In this document: in pieces, positions 12,180 to 23,885 of the stretch
Numbering within the stretch: the stretch's first letter is position 1
How the letters are laid out: every line of letters starts with the position of its first letter
Source: Paulownia fortunei
Taxonomy: Eukaryota; Streptophyta; Magnoliopsida; Lamiales; Paulowniaceae
Length of the DNA: 64,000 nt
Reading direction: 5' to 3'
Assembly (NCBI GenBank): GCA_019321725.1
Contig: CM033108.1
Span: forward strand, 13,658,060 to 13,722,059
The notes under the pieces: model-generated
What the model was told of the DNA's origin: nothing
Databases searched by the model: none
Seen by the model: only the letters and a program-made list of their open reading frames with translations
Program-made: the position numbers and the translations under genes

Positions 12180-15100
12180 TGTAATACCCAATCCTCACAC
12201 TACTCACTTGGCCAATGCGATTTATGCATTACATGCTAGTTATATGCTAATTTGCATTAACATTTACATTGTATTTTAAAGGTATACATCCATAAACTAA
12301 TAATACTTAGGATATTAAACATGATGTAATTTTATATAAGTGTCATATTTCAAGGTCCATATGTTCATAGGATTTTAGAAATGAAAACTAGACAATCTAT
12401 TTAAGAATCAGATGTCAATCGATTTAAAGATCGAATCAACGGTTAAGAAATTAGGGTAAAATTTATTATCCGATCGTACGAAAATTAAAATAGGTTGTAA
12501 ATAAAGGAATAAATGCTGAGAAACACCAGATTAGAGCTGTGTAAGTTGTGTATATTATCAAATTTAAACCACCATTCGACATCTCAAGCTTTGCCACCTC
12601 ATGCTTTCTTATTAAGCTTTAGCTAACATCTCAAGCTAACACCTCAATCTCTTCACCCTTAAACCACACCATCATTTCAGCAATTTTCAGCTTCCAAACA
12701 CACACCTTAAGGTCTCAAAGTGCTCCAAATTGATTCCAAGTTGAAATAAAAGTAAGAAAAACAAAGGAGAAGTAATTACCATCAAGTTTAACCTCAAAAT
12801 CTACATAGGTAATACTTTTCTACGGTTTTTCCTTAGGTTTTCAGATTATTTTGAATGAGTTTATTGTTTATTAAGCTTTAAATATCTCTTGTAAAAGTGT
12901 TAGGAAGTTTTTATTTAGACTTTGGTGTATAAAGAAAGGGTTTTTGATGACAAACACTTAATAGGAAATACTTGTGGCAGAAACTGTCACCTTATTATTT
13001 TCTTATGTTTTAGGCTTCAAAAGTGTATGGTATGCTGAATAAAACCTAAAATTATTACCTTTACATGTACATATATGATATAAGAGTATTGGAATTAATT
13101 TGGATTGGTTAGAAATTGAAATAGAGCATGATATTGGAGAAATACTCAAACTGCCAAAGTAGCAAAATCTGTTTTGGTGTGCTGTGAAGGAGACTAAAGT
13201 AGGGGAGCTAAATCCATGCGTTTTGGAGAGAATATGACCTGGTTGTCTCTTTGTTTATGTTATCTAAGTGTTCTGAAAATTCAGGAGTGATTGAATATAC
13301 TTAAGGGTGCCAAAACCATTAATGTCATGACGTGCGCAAAACTGTCATGGTACAAAAAATCTGTTTCAGTATGCTGTGAAGGGAGCTGAACTTGGGAAGC
13401 TATATCCATGTGTTTTAGCCATTATATCACATTTTTACATTATTGTTTCTGTTACCTAGGTGTGATAAAAATTGGGGAGTGAATGAATATGTCTAAGGGT
13501 GTCAAAATCATCATGCAAATTAATGTGGCAGCAAGAAAATGTGAAGTTGTGAATCTGTCTCATTTGGTTCGTTAACATGTTCGAGCATAGATGTGGGGCA
13601 TTTGATCCCTAACATTTAGGGAGACGTTATAAGAGTTATAATAAATCAATTAAGTGAGATTAGTATACGTTTAAGATGTGGAACAAAGGTTCGTAAAAGG
13701 TTGTATTCGGTTATAGTTTCTAAGTGGTAAGGCTGTTTAGTTAAATTGAGATTCAAGAACTTTATACTACATTAAGTATAATGAACTTGTTAATTGAGGA
13801 TGGTGATTGATATCTTATATTTTTATAGATTGTTTCACATCTACGGTTGGGGAGTAATACTTAAGAAATCTGGAAGTAACACACAGCAGATCAAAGATAC
13901 GTGAAAATCCATTTGCAACTACAATGCATGGGCTTAGTATTTCTTGCCTTATTTATATTAAATGTGATCCTTGTGTCTTGATGAGTGTCTTGATGAATAT
14001 TATAAATATCTTATAGTGCATACGTTCCTTGGATGATGGGACATGGGATCCGTTGTGTCATTGAATATGCCATTCATTAACATTTACACGTGCATACATA
14101 ACACGTGCTCAAAATTGAGGTTTTGCATGCATAACAATATTTTCCAAAAGAAAATATTTTGGTTGGTCACTACTAGTGTACCGAGGCCTGCGTGGCTTAT
14201 TTATATGATATTTTAGGATGTCGTGAGTATTACTTCTTCGAGGATCATAGGGGTGAACAGGGGAGTGGATCTGGTGGTCACGAGAGAGTGGACCACTTGA
14301 CTATGCCCTTATCGACGCCGCTGGTGGAAGACTTCTGGAGAATCACAGGGGAAGATAGGGGGTGGACCTTTGGTGATCCCAGGAGATGGCCCTAGACTGT
14401 GTCGATCTGTTTACGACCATGTGATTATTAATATTATTGAGAGCTCTATTCGGTACATAGTAGGTAGGGCAAGGCTCCAATGATGGAAAATGACTTTGAA
14501 TTAACTCTTTTTTATACACGAGTTTACATTTTTGGACGAGCAACATAATAATGCAGAGGATTAATACATTGCTGCAAAATTCTGATCAATACATTAAAAG
14601 TGTAACCAAAAAAACAAAAAAAACATTGATACATTAAAGTGAAAATTGATTTCATTAGGGCCTTGATTACGGCGCCTGATGAAAAATAGTAACATAAATG
14701 ATGGGTATTACATTCATTTTTACCATTTTGCCATCCACAATAGGTTTATTTACATTACACGTCATGTTAAGGATTTTCTAAATATTTTTTACCTGACCTG
14801 AACCCATCGGATTCCGTCCATGTTTTTCTATGTTGATTCTTTTGTACGATATGACCTCGTACTCTGCAGAACAAAGATACCTGTCAAGGAGTATATATTT
14901 GTTGCGTGAGCTAAACCTCTTTAAATACTAGCAATACATCGCATATATGTTGGATTATCTCTTCAGAATACATGATTTTCACTTACTGAGCATTAGCTCA
15001 CGTAGTACAGGCATTGTAGGTAAGCATGGTGATACCCGAGACTTTGAGGCTTACTAGGGTGGTTATTGGAGCTCCTAGTGGCTTCTGAGGATCACTGTAC

Positions 15101-15514
15101 ATGGATGATGACTTGTTGGGTTGTGTTGTGGGCATATTCTAATTTTTACAATCATTATTGTTGTGTAAATTATTATCTATATAAAAAAGGTTGCAAGATG
15201 CAAAATGTACTTACTTCTTTCGAAAGTATAGGCTATTATTTTGATTTTTGAATCTATTGTATTATAACTTTGAGATGTCGTATCCTATATACTATTACAA
15301 TTTTATAGTAAATAAGTTTGAGAATAGTGTGATTGTGATTGGTGTTGTGTTTTTATATAAACGGTGATTTTTCTATATACAAGGTTATATGTGAGAAAAT
15401 CTCAAAGTGCTATAGTTGATAAAAAAATATATATATACACATCCACACACATGTGCTACCTTGTAAAAATTATAGTTATTTCAATATCTATATTCAGTGT
15501 TGGGGGGTGTTACA
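12180..15514 (+). repeat. 3' LTR of element A1
   Basis: Complete LTR of 3335 bp from TGTAATACCC to GTGTTACA. It aligns with the 5' LTR after 13607. The TATA box is at 15354-15361. It contains a ~400 bp segment (about 14536-14932) that other A LTRs lack. The base run after the LTR (CTATA) is the candidate target duplication, but its partner lies in the gap. Confidence 0.85.
14536..14932. repeat. ~400 bp insertion of unknown origin in an A LTR
   Basis: Other A LTRs read continuously from the CGAGTTTGCATTTTTG block to the GCATCGCATATATGTTGG block (for example 8211-8257). Here about 400 bases of unrelated sequence replace roughly 20 bases between them. I see no terminal inverted repeats, no poly-A and no clear target duplication, and no ORF. 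It could be filler DNA from break repair or a worn fragment of another element. Confidence 0.65.
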
Positions 15515-15726
15515 CTATATTAGAGTAGGATGCCAATTCCCCAATTAGATTGGACGTATTGTACTCTTTTTATTTTTAGAATAATCTTATTGGAAATTAT
15601 ATTAATAAAAGGGTATTTTTCTTTATCTTATGTATTGCATTTACTTTATGTACATTAGATAAAATCCTTAGATCAAATTTAGTTACGGGGCATGTTCGAG
15701 AATATGATGAAGATTATGGAACATAC
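15515..15726 (+). mobile_element. Fragment of a family-C copia LTR (start)
   Basis: Begins near 15518 with a form of TGTTAGAGTAGGATGCC and aligns with the reverse complement of the C LTR ending at 49376, and with 59821-59970. It stops at GGAACATAC and resumes at 20994 with CATGCC, the junction being the target site of the solo A LTR between them. Confidence 0.8.
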
Positions 15727-18073
15727 TGTAATAGCCAAGTCTCACACTACTCACTTGGCCAATACAATTCATGCATTATGTGCTAATTTTATATGCTACT
15801 TGCATTTCTATTGACATTGCATAATTTATTTCATTTTATACGATATTCTTGAATATTAAACTTAATTTTGAAGCTCATGCATAGTATAAGTTATTGAATT
15901 TCCTAATCTAAGTAGTTGATTTTATATTGAAATAAGAATAAAATGAGATTGATCAATATTGGATATAGATGGGATATATAGGTTATAATTTTGGAAGTGT
16001 TAAAAGTGTTACTAGTAAGCTTATATAGTTTGATTCGATTTCATACAGGTATTTCAAAAGTATATATGGGTAAATTGCACATTTGGGACATTGGACATAA
16101 GATACTATGATTGAAAGGTGATATTACAATATTCATATAGGTATAAGATTATATAATTTTTAATATGGACAATTATTTAAGAATTGAGTGATAATCGGGT
16201 AAGAAATTAAATGAATGGCTAGGAAATTAGTTATGAATTATCTATGGGATCTTGTGGTAATTAAAATAGGATATAATAAAATTAATGTATAGTAAGACAC
16301 ATCTGATCTAGGCTTGAAAGATGGGTGAAAGGTCAGAATTATACCACAACTTGCCACCTCATGCTTGCTACCAAGCTTATGCAAGCACCTCAAGTGCCAC
16401 CTCAAGCTTCCTTCACTCTTAGCCATTTACCCACAACCCTCAACCATTTTTAAGTCATTTTCAGGGGCCCAACTCATGTTGAAATCTCTCTAAACTGGTT
16501 CTAAGTAATTCCAAGTGATTGAAAAGGGCAAAGGAAGCAAAAGGAAGTGGTAATCATGAGTAGAAGCTGAAACTAGCATAGGTGAGGTTTATCTATTGTT
16601 TTGACATTAATTTTTTTATTACTTGAAGGTTTTGTGTTTTATGAAGATTATTATCTTTTTAATGATGAAGTTATAGGGTTATTAAGCATAAAAGAATGAT
16701 TTGTGATTGCAAACACATAGTAGAACCACTAAGGGGCAGAATCTGTGTAGATGTTGATTTTTAGTTTATTGAGCTTGAAATAAGCAAAAAACGTTGGTTA
16801 AATTCTATATTTATTATCACGAACATGTTTATATAGGAATTAAGATTATGTATTTATGTTTGGATAGCTTAGGCATTAAAATATGGCATGGTAATTAAAG
16901 AGATGCTCAAAACTGTCTCCATTGAATTTCAGATTCTGTCCTATATGAAGGGCACTGGTTTTACAGAATTAAATCCTTTAGTTTTGGCTAGAATATGACT
17001 TGTTTGTCTCTTTATATATGTTATCTAAGTGTGATGAAAATTTGATAGTGATTGAATATACTTAAGGGTGCCAAAACTATTAATGTCATGAAGTGCGCAA
17101 AACTGTCATGGTAGGAAAAATCTATTTCAATATGCTGTGAAGGGAGCTGAACTTGAGAAGATATAACCGTGAGTTTTAGCCATGGTTACAAATTATTTTA
17201 TGTTATCTAAGTGTGATAAAAATTGGAGAGTGAATGAATATGCCTAAGGGTATCAAAATCATCATCCAAATTAATGTGGCAGTAAGAAAATGTGAAGTTG
17301 TGAATCTATCCCATTTGGTTCATTAATATGTTCCAACATAGATGTGATTAATTTCATCCCCAAATTTGAAGGGGATGTTATAAGACTTATAATACATCAA
17401 TTACATGAGGTTAGTATACAATTAAGATATGGAACAAAGGTGCATAGAAGGTTGTATTTGGTTATAGTTTCTAAGTGGTAAGGTTGTTTAATTAAATTGA
17501 GATTCAAGATCTTTATACTAGATTAGGTATAATGAACTTGTTAATTGAGGATGGTGATTGATATCTTGTATTTTTATATATTGTTTCACATCTAGGGTTG
17601 GGGGTAATACTTAAGAAACCAAGAAGTAACACACAACCGATCAAAGGTAAGTGAAAATCCATTTACAACTACAATACATGAACATATGTGTTGAAGCATT
17701 TATACTTAATGTGTTGATTATATTTAAACTGATTGGATGAGAAGTATAGTATGTACCTTAAGATTTTTATGATTCTTGAAACATGTTGACAGCAAGATGA
17801 CTTGCATCTCATATTGAACATACCATTCATGTGTATTTACATGTGCATGCACGACATATGAGTATAGTTGAGGTTCTTACATGCATGATATGATTTGAGA
17901 TATAAGTTTCAGAAAGCAAATGTTTTAGTTGGCCACTACTAGTGTACCGAGGCATACGAGGCATGCTCATGTAATATTTTGGGGCATCGTGAGTGTTACT
18001 TCTCGAAGGATCATAGGGTTGACAGGGGGTGTGCCTCTAGTGGTCCCGAGAGAGTGGACCACTTGATTGTCCC

Positions 18074-20210
18074 TGTAATGCCCAATTCTCTCCTACATAG
18101 CCAATAATAAGCATCTTGCATGAATATGCATCTAATCAATGTGTATTATCGAATTATGGCATACAAATAGCATGATTGCACGAACATGAATAATTGTTAT
18201 TATATGCTCCAGTTATGCTTTAACATACATTAATACATGAAATATGAGATCAAACTTTTGTTTCTTGATTTAACATATTCCTTAAGTGCCTTTTTGTAGT
18301 GAAAAGTTTAGTATCTCGGTTAAGGAAGATTGATGTGTTGAATGACCATGAAATGAATTATTCGTATTGCTCCATACTTGTTACATTCTAAAGTGATTAA
18401 TTGCCTAAATATTTGCTTGAAATATATTACATTTGGCTAAGAAGTAAAAGTATGCAAAATGGTGCAATTTGATTGGTTGGTTGACTAGGTTGTATAAAAT
18501 CATTCTAAACCGCATTGCACTTAATTATAACACCAAAGCATCAATTTTCATTGTGTCCATGGCCCATAAACGTGGCTCTTTGTATAAGAAGATACCAAGC
18601 ATGAGTCAACCAATCATCAACCTCTCCACTTATCTCTCTTTGAAATGTCAAATAAGTCTTTTTAGTCATGTTTTCTTGTGGAAGCTCCTCAAAAATGACC
18701 AGCCTTCTTCTCCAAAGTTTCTCTCCAAATTTCTACACTCTCTTACTCAAAACAATTAAATTCAATCCATACGAATCCATGGAACACAAGCTAGAACAAG
18801 TTTTCACCCTTTTAAGCTTGAAAATCATTAATTTTGGAGTTTAATTACAATCTAATCAAGGTATATTCTTTTTCAATGTTTCTTATGATGAATTTATGGT
18901 ATCTTGTATGGTTTCATGTTTTATTATCTTTTTGTATTATTGAAAACTTAAGTTGGTTAGACTTGAAGCCAAAACCAAGCTAGTTAAGCTAGTTTCTAAC
19001 AAAAATGATAGTCATGTGAAATATGCTTAATTTACTTATTTATATTAATATTGTAATGCCTATATTGTATTTGGAAGCTCCTATGAATGATTGAAAATAA
19101 TAGCAATTAGTTTGCTTAATTGAAGGTTACAATCAATTTAAGTTAGAACCGAGCTTACGTCATGTTAATTTAGATTATGTGAGTGTTTTAGGGGCTGCCC
19201 TAATAATTATGTTTGAATTATTAGTTATTTAATGGCTACCCTAATGTTTAATATCTTGAATTAGTAGTAAAATATGAAGTATTCATTGTTTTTAAGCTTT
19301 AATTGATATGGAATTATTTACAAAAGATTGAAAAGTGTATATGATTTTAACTAGAATACACTATATGATTTATAAAAAGGATATTAAATGGTACATGATT
19401 TGATTATGTTAGGCCTTTAACACATCCTATCTTCCAAAAAGATTGACCTTTTCACTTAGCACAAAGTGGACTTGAGGTAAGTTGAAACTTTCACTTGTTG
19501 TATCACAAGAATCAAATAATGTTGTTTATGTTTCAATATGATTGTCATTATTTGTCAAGTGATGTAATGTTTGATGCATTTATGGTTCATGAAGTATGAT
19601 AATACTAAGAATATAATGAGGTTTTTGAAAAGAAAGTATGGTACTTGATTGATGGTCGGGTAGACAAGGGACGTGGGAGGGACTAGCGGATCCAATAAAT
19701 GGTGGCAAATACTTGAGGTTGAAAAATAGGTATAGACAAGCCACAAAGAATAAGACGGAATATGGCTAATACCTGAAGTTGAAAGACCAAGTATGGAAAC
19801 TCTGTATTATTTCTCTTATTGGTCAATCATTATGAATAGGTTCCAAAACACAGTCTATCGCTATTAGTTAGGTACCGCACTTCAAGGGCCCTAAAGAATG
19901 ATTTATGAATGAACGTTATTAAATTGAATAATGTATTTAATCACTAATGTGATTTGCATGTACGCTATTTATTATTACATCAGTTTCACCTTACTGAGCC
20001 TTTAGCTCATTAGATTCATGTGATGCAGGTGGAAATGTATAGGTTTAGAGATTGACCGAGTCTCCAGAGTGGCAGAACAGAGATTTGTTCATATGTCATG
20101 CTTCGAGCTGTTTTGTCTTTTAAATAAGCCGCTCTGTTATGGTTTTGTAAACAGATGACTTAACTGCATTAGCTTGTTTAGGTTCTGCAGTTAGGTTAAG
20201 GGGTGTTACA
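18074..20210 (+). mobile_element. Solo family-B LTR, 2137 bp
   Basis: Complete from TGTAATGCCC to GGGGTGTTACA. It interrupts the A LTR at the phrase corresponding to CTTGACTGTGCCCTTATTGAC. The flanks GTCCC (18069-18073) and GTGCT (20211-20215) are each one base away from the uninterrupted target GTGCC, as expected for an aged 5-bp duplication. No internal region is attached. A 96-codon ORF at 18469-18759 lies in the LTR body, is not preserved in the copy at 5926-7212, and is not called as a gene. Confidence 0.88.
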
Positions 20211-20870
20211 GTGCTCTTATTGACTCCGCTGGTGGGAAGACTTCTGGATGATCACAAGGGAAGACAGGGGGTGGACCTATGGTGATCCCAAGAGATGGCC
20301 CCTGGACTGAGTCAATTTGTTTATGGCCATGTGATTATTGATATTGTTCAAAGCTCTATCTGGTGCATAGTAGGTAGTCCAAGGGCATAGTGATGGAAAA
20401 TAATTTTGAATGAACTGTTTTGGTTCAGGAGCTTGCATTCCTGGCATGATTTCATAGAGATGCACCACATATATGTTAGATTATCTCTTCAACATGCATG
20501 ATTTTCACTTATTGAGTGTTAGCTCACGTTGTTCATGCATTGGAGGTAAGCATGGTGATACATGGGTGACGAGGGCATATTCTAATGTTTACAATTATTA
20601 TTATTGTGTAAATTGTTGTCTATATATAAAAGGTTACAAGATACAAAATGTCCTTACTTCTTCGCAAAGTATAGGCTATTATTTTAAGTTTTAAGTATAT
20701 CGTATTATAACTTTGGGATGTCGTGTTCTATATAACTCTTGAAATTTTATAGTAAATAAGTTTGAGAATAGCGTGACTATGATGGGTATTATGTTTTTTA
20801 TATAAATGGTTCTATATACAGGGTTATATGTGAGAAAACACTTTTACTGTTTCTCAAGGTGCTATAGTTG

Positions 20871-20872
<2 letters not shown>

Positions 20873-20918
<46 letters not shown>

Positions 20919-20920
20919 AC
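20873..20920. repeat. (TA)n microsatellite
   Basis: About 40 bases of alternating T and A in the U5-like end of the A LTR. The same position is expanded to different lengths in the other copies (about 1688-1710, 8748-8762, 42982-43029), so it is an unstable tract of this LTR family. Confidence 0.85.
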
Positions 20921-21012
20921 ATGCACACACATGTACTACCTTGTCAAAATTATTATTATATTAATATCTATATTTAGTAGTGGGGGTGTTACACATGCCT
21001 TTAAGACTTTAG

Positions 21013-21437
21013 TTCTCAATAAATCAATTAACACAAAAGGTTATTTCATAATCCTAGCCAATATAACAAAATTAACCTAAAGCTCTTAAAATCTAATTAG
21101 TTGATCTTGAACCTCCAGAATGAATTAAAATATTATAATTGATGTCATATATATATCAAGTACCCTATCTAGTCTTATTGCATAGTTAGTAGATAATTGA
21201 GAATATGTAGCTCCAAAGATAGAATACCAAACATAAATTTTATACCTATTACTGCTGATGAGTTTGCCTTAACATTATTTTATACAAAATCTAAAAACGC
21301 ATGGCCAATATTATTCATGAAATACAAAATTAATTATACAACAAATAAAACTTACTGGCATGGTTGGGCTCTACCAGTTTCAAAGGTTATGTATATGGAT
21401 AGTCTATAGAACCACAAACCAGGCTCTGATACCACTT
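21013..21437 (-). mobile_element. 5' internal fragment of a family-A element
   Basis: Reads on the minus strand as the start of an A internal region: the primer site at 21434-21422 followed by leader sequence matching the reverse complement of A1 8786-9180. It is cut at about 21013, where a few bases of copia LTR take over. Since the LTR to its right also serves the longer internal region to the right, this is the remaining part of a second element unit in a tandem. Confidence 0.75.
21422..21434 (-). promoter_or_regulatory. Primer-binding site, initiator tRNA-Met type
   Basis: GGCTCTGATACCA on the plus strand, which is TGGTATCAGAGCC on the minus strand. This is a perfect match to the common plant initiator-Met primer site, three bases from the LTR end at 21438. 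Confidence 0.85.
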
Positions 21438-23885
21438 TGTAATACCCGCACCACTAAATATAGATAGTGATATATCAATAATTTTGACAAGGTAGCACAT
21501 GTGTGTGCATGTGTGTGTATATATATATATTTTGTCAACTATAAACACTTTAGAAATAGTAAAAGTGTTTTCTCATATATAACCCTGTATATAGAAAAAT
21601 CACCGTTTATATAAAAAAATACAACACCCATCACAATCACTCTATTCTCAAACTTATTTACTTAAAAATTTCAAGAGTTATATAGAACACGACATCCCAA
21701 AGTTATAATACGATAGACTCAAAAAATAAAAATAATAGCCTATACTTTCGAAAAAAGTAAGGACATTTTGCATCTTGTAACCCTTTATATATTGACAATA
21801 ATTTACACAACAATAATGATTGTAAAAATTAGAATATGCCTACAACATAACCCAGCAAGCCATCATCCATGTACAGTGATCCTCAGAAGCCTGTAGGAGC
21901 TCCAACAACTAGCTTGTTAAGCCTCAGAGTCTTAGGTATCAACATGCTTACCTACAATGCATGAACTACATGGGCTAACGCTCAGTAAGTAAGATCATGC
22001 TAAAGAGATAATATAACATATATGTGATGCATCTCTATGAAATCATGCCAATAATGCAAGCTCCTGGACCAAAATAGTTTATTCAAAATTATTTTCCACT
22101 ACTGGGCCCTTGACCTACCTACTATACACTGGATAGAGCTTTGAACAATATCATTAATCACATGGCCATAAACAAATTGACACAGTCTGTGGGCCATCTC
22201 CTAGGATCACTAGAGGTCCACCCCCTATCTTCCTCTATGATCCTCCAGAAGTCTTTCCACCAATGGCGTTAATAAGGGCACAGTCAAATGGTCCACACTC
22301 TCGTGACTACCAGAGGTACACCCCTGTCAACCCCTATGATCCTTCGAGAAGTAACACTTGTGGCGCCACAACATTTTTTTTTCTTTGAAAATCAAGTCTC
22401 AAATCATATCATGCTTGCAAGAACCTCAACTATACTTGTATGCCGTGCATGAACATGTAAATACTCATGAATAGTATGTTCATTATGAAATGTAAGTCAT
22501 CTTGCTCTCAATATGTTTCAAGAATCATAAAACTCTTAAAGTACATACTATACTTGTCATCCAATCAATTTAAATATCATCGACACATTAGGTATAAATG
22601 CTTCAAGACATACTATGTTCATGCATTGTAGTTGCAAATGGATTTTCACTTACCTTTGATCGGTTGTGTGTCACTTCTAGGTTTCTTAAGTATTACTTCC
22701 CAACCCTAGATGTAAAACAATCTATAAAAATACAGGAAATCAATTACATACTCAATTAATAAGTTCATTATACCTAATGTAGTATAAAGGTCTTGAATCT
22801 CACTTTAACTAAACAACCATACCACTTAGAAATTATAACCGAATACAACCTTCTATGCACCTTTGTTCCACATATTTAATGTGTACTAACCTCACTTAAT
22901 TGATGTATTATAACTCTTATAACATCTCCCCAAATGTTAGGGATCAAATGCACCACATCAATGTTGGAACATGTCAATGAACTAAATGGGACAGATTCAC
23001 AACTTCACATTTTCTTGCTGCCACATTAATTTGTATGATGATTTTGACACCGTTAGACAAATTCATTCACTCCCCAATTTTTATCCCACTTATCTAACAT
23101 CCAAAAAATGTAATAATGTCATAGAATGGATAAAAATCATGGATATAGCTTTCCCAAGTTCAGTTCCCATCACAGTATACTGAAACAGATTTTTCCTACA
23201 GTAACAGTTTTGTGGACTTCATAACATTAATGGTTTTGGCACCATTAAGTATATACAATCACTCCCAAATTTTTACCACACTTAGATAACATATACAAAG
23301 AAACACAAAGGTCATATTCTTGCCAAAAATAATGGATCTAATGCTGTAAAATCAGTCCTCTTCACACAAGACAGAATCTGAAATTCGATGGTGATAGTTT
23401 TGAGCATCTCTTTAATTATCATGCCATATTTTAATTCCTAAGATATCCAAACCTATACATAACCTTAATTCCTATATAAACATGTTCATGATGATAAATA
23501 TAGGATTTACCCAAGGTTGTGTTTGCATATTTCAAGCTCAATAAACTAGAAATCAGCAAATACACATATTCTACCCCTTAGTGGTTCCACTATGAGTTTA
23601 CAACCACAAATCATTCTTTTATGCATAATAATCCTATGAATAACCTCTAACGTCATCATGAACAAGATAAGAATCTTTAGAAATCACAAAATCCTCAAAT
23701 AATATAAAAATTGATGTCAAAACTGTATATGAACCTCACTTAAGCTAGTTTCAGCTTCTACTAGTGATTACTGCTTCCTTTTTCTTCCTTTGCCTTTTTA
23801 TATCACTTGGAATCACTTAGAACCATCTTAGAGAGATTTAGACATGAGTTTGGACCCTGAAAATGACTGAAAAATGGTTGAGGGT

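Larger units (their letters stand above)
7313..15514 (+). mobile_element. Decayed Ty3/gypsy element A1 with two LTRs
   Basis: Order: 5' LTR (truncated by the gap, ends 8785), initiator tRNA-Met-type primer site, 3.4 kb internal region with relics of reverse transcriptase, RNase H and integrase, polypurine tract, and a complete 3' LTR to 15514. The order PR/RT, RNase H, IN is that of Ty3/gypsy. Peptide traces resemble the chromovirus Tekay/Del type, which also uses initiator Met tRNA and has long LTRs. A gag domain is not recognisable, so part of the interior was lost or is too decayed. No frame is open over a useful length, so the element is dead. Confidence 0.85.
15727..20993 (+). mobile_element. 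Solo family-A LTR with a nested B LTR
   Basis: Runs from TGTAATAGCC to GGGGGTGTTACA with no primer site or internal region. The flanks CATAC (15722-15726) and CATGC (20994-20998) form a target duplication with one mismatch, and the surrounding copia LTR sequence continues across it (GGAACATGCCT in the intact copy near 59970). Without the nested B LTR it is about 3.1 kb. Such a structure results from recombination between the two LTRs of a full element. Short ORFs inside are not genes. Confidence 0.88.

Noticed and set aside
18469..18759. 96-codon ORF in the B LTR
   Set aside because: It lies in the LTR body and the homologous segment at 6320-6600 has shifts and stops. No domain is recognisable.
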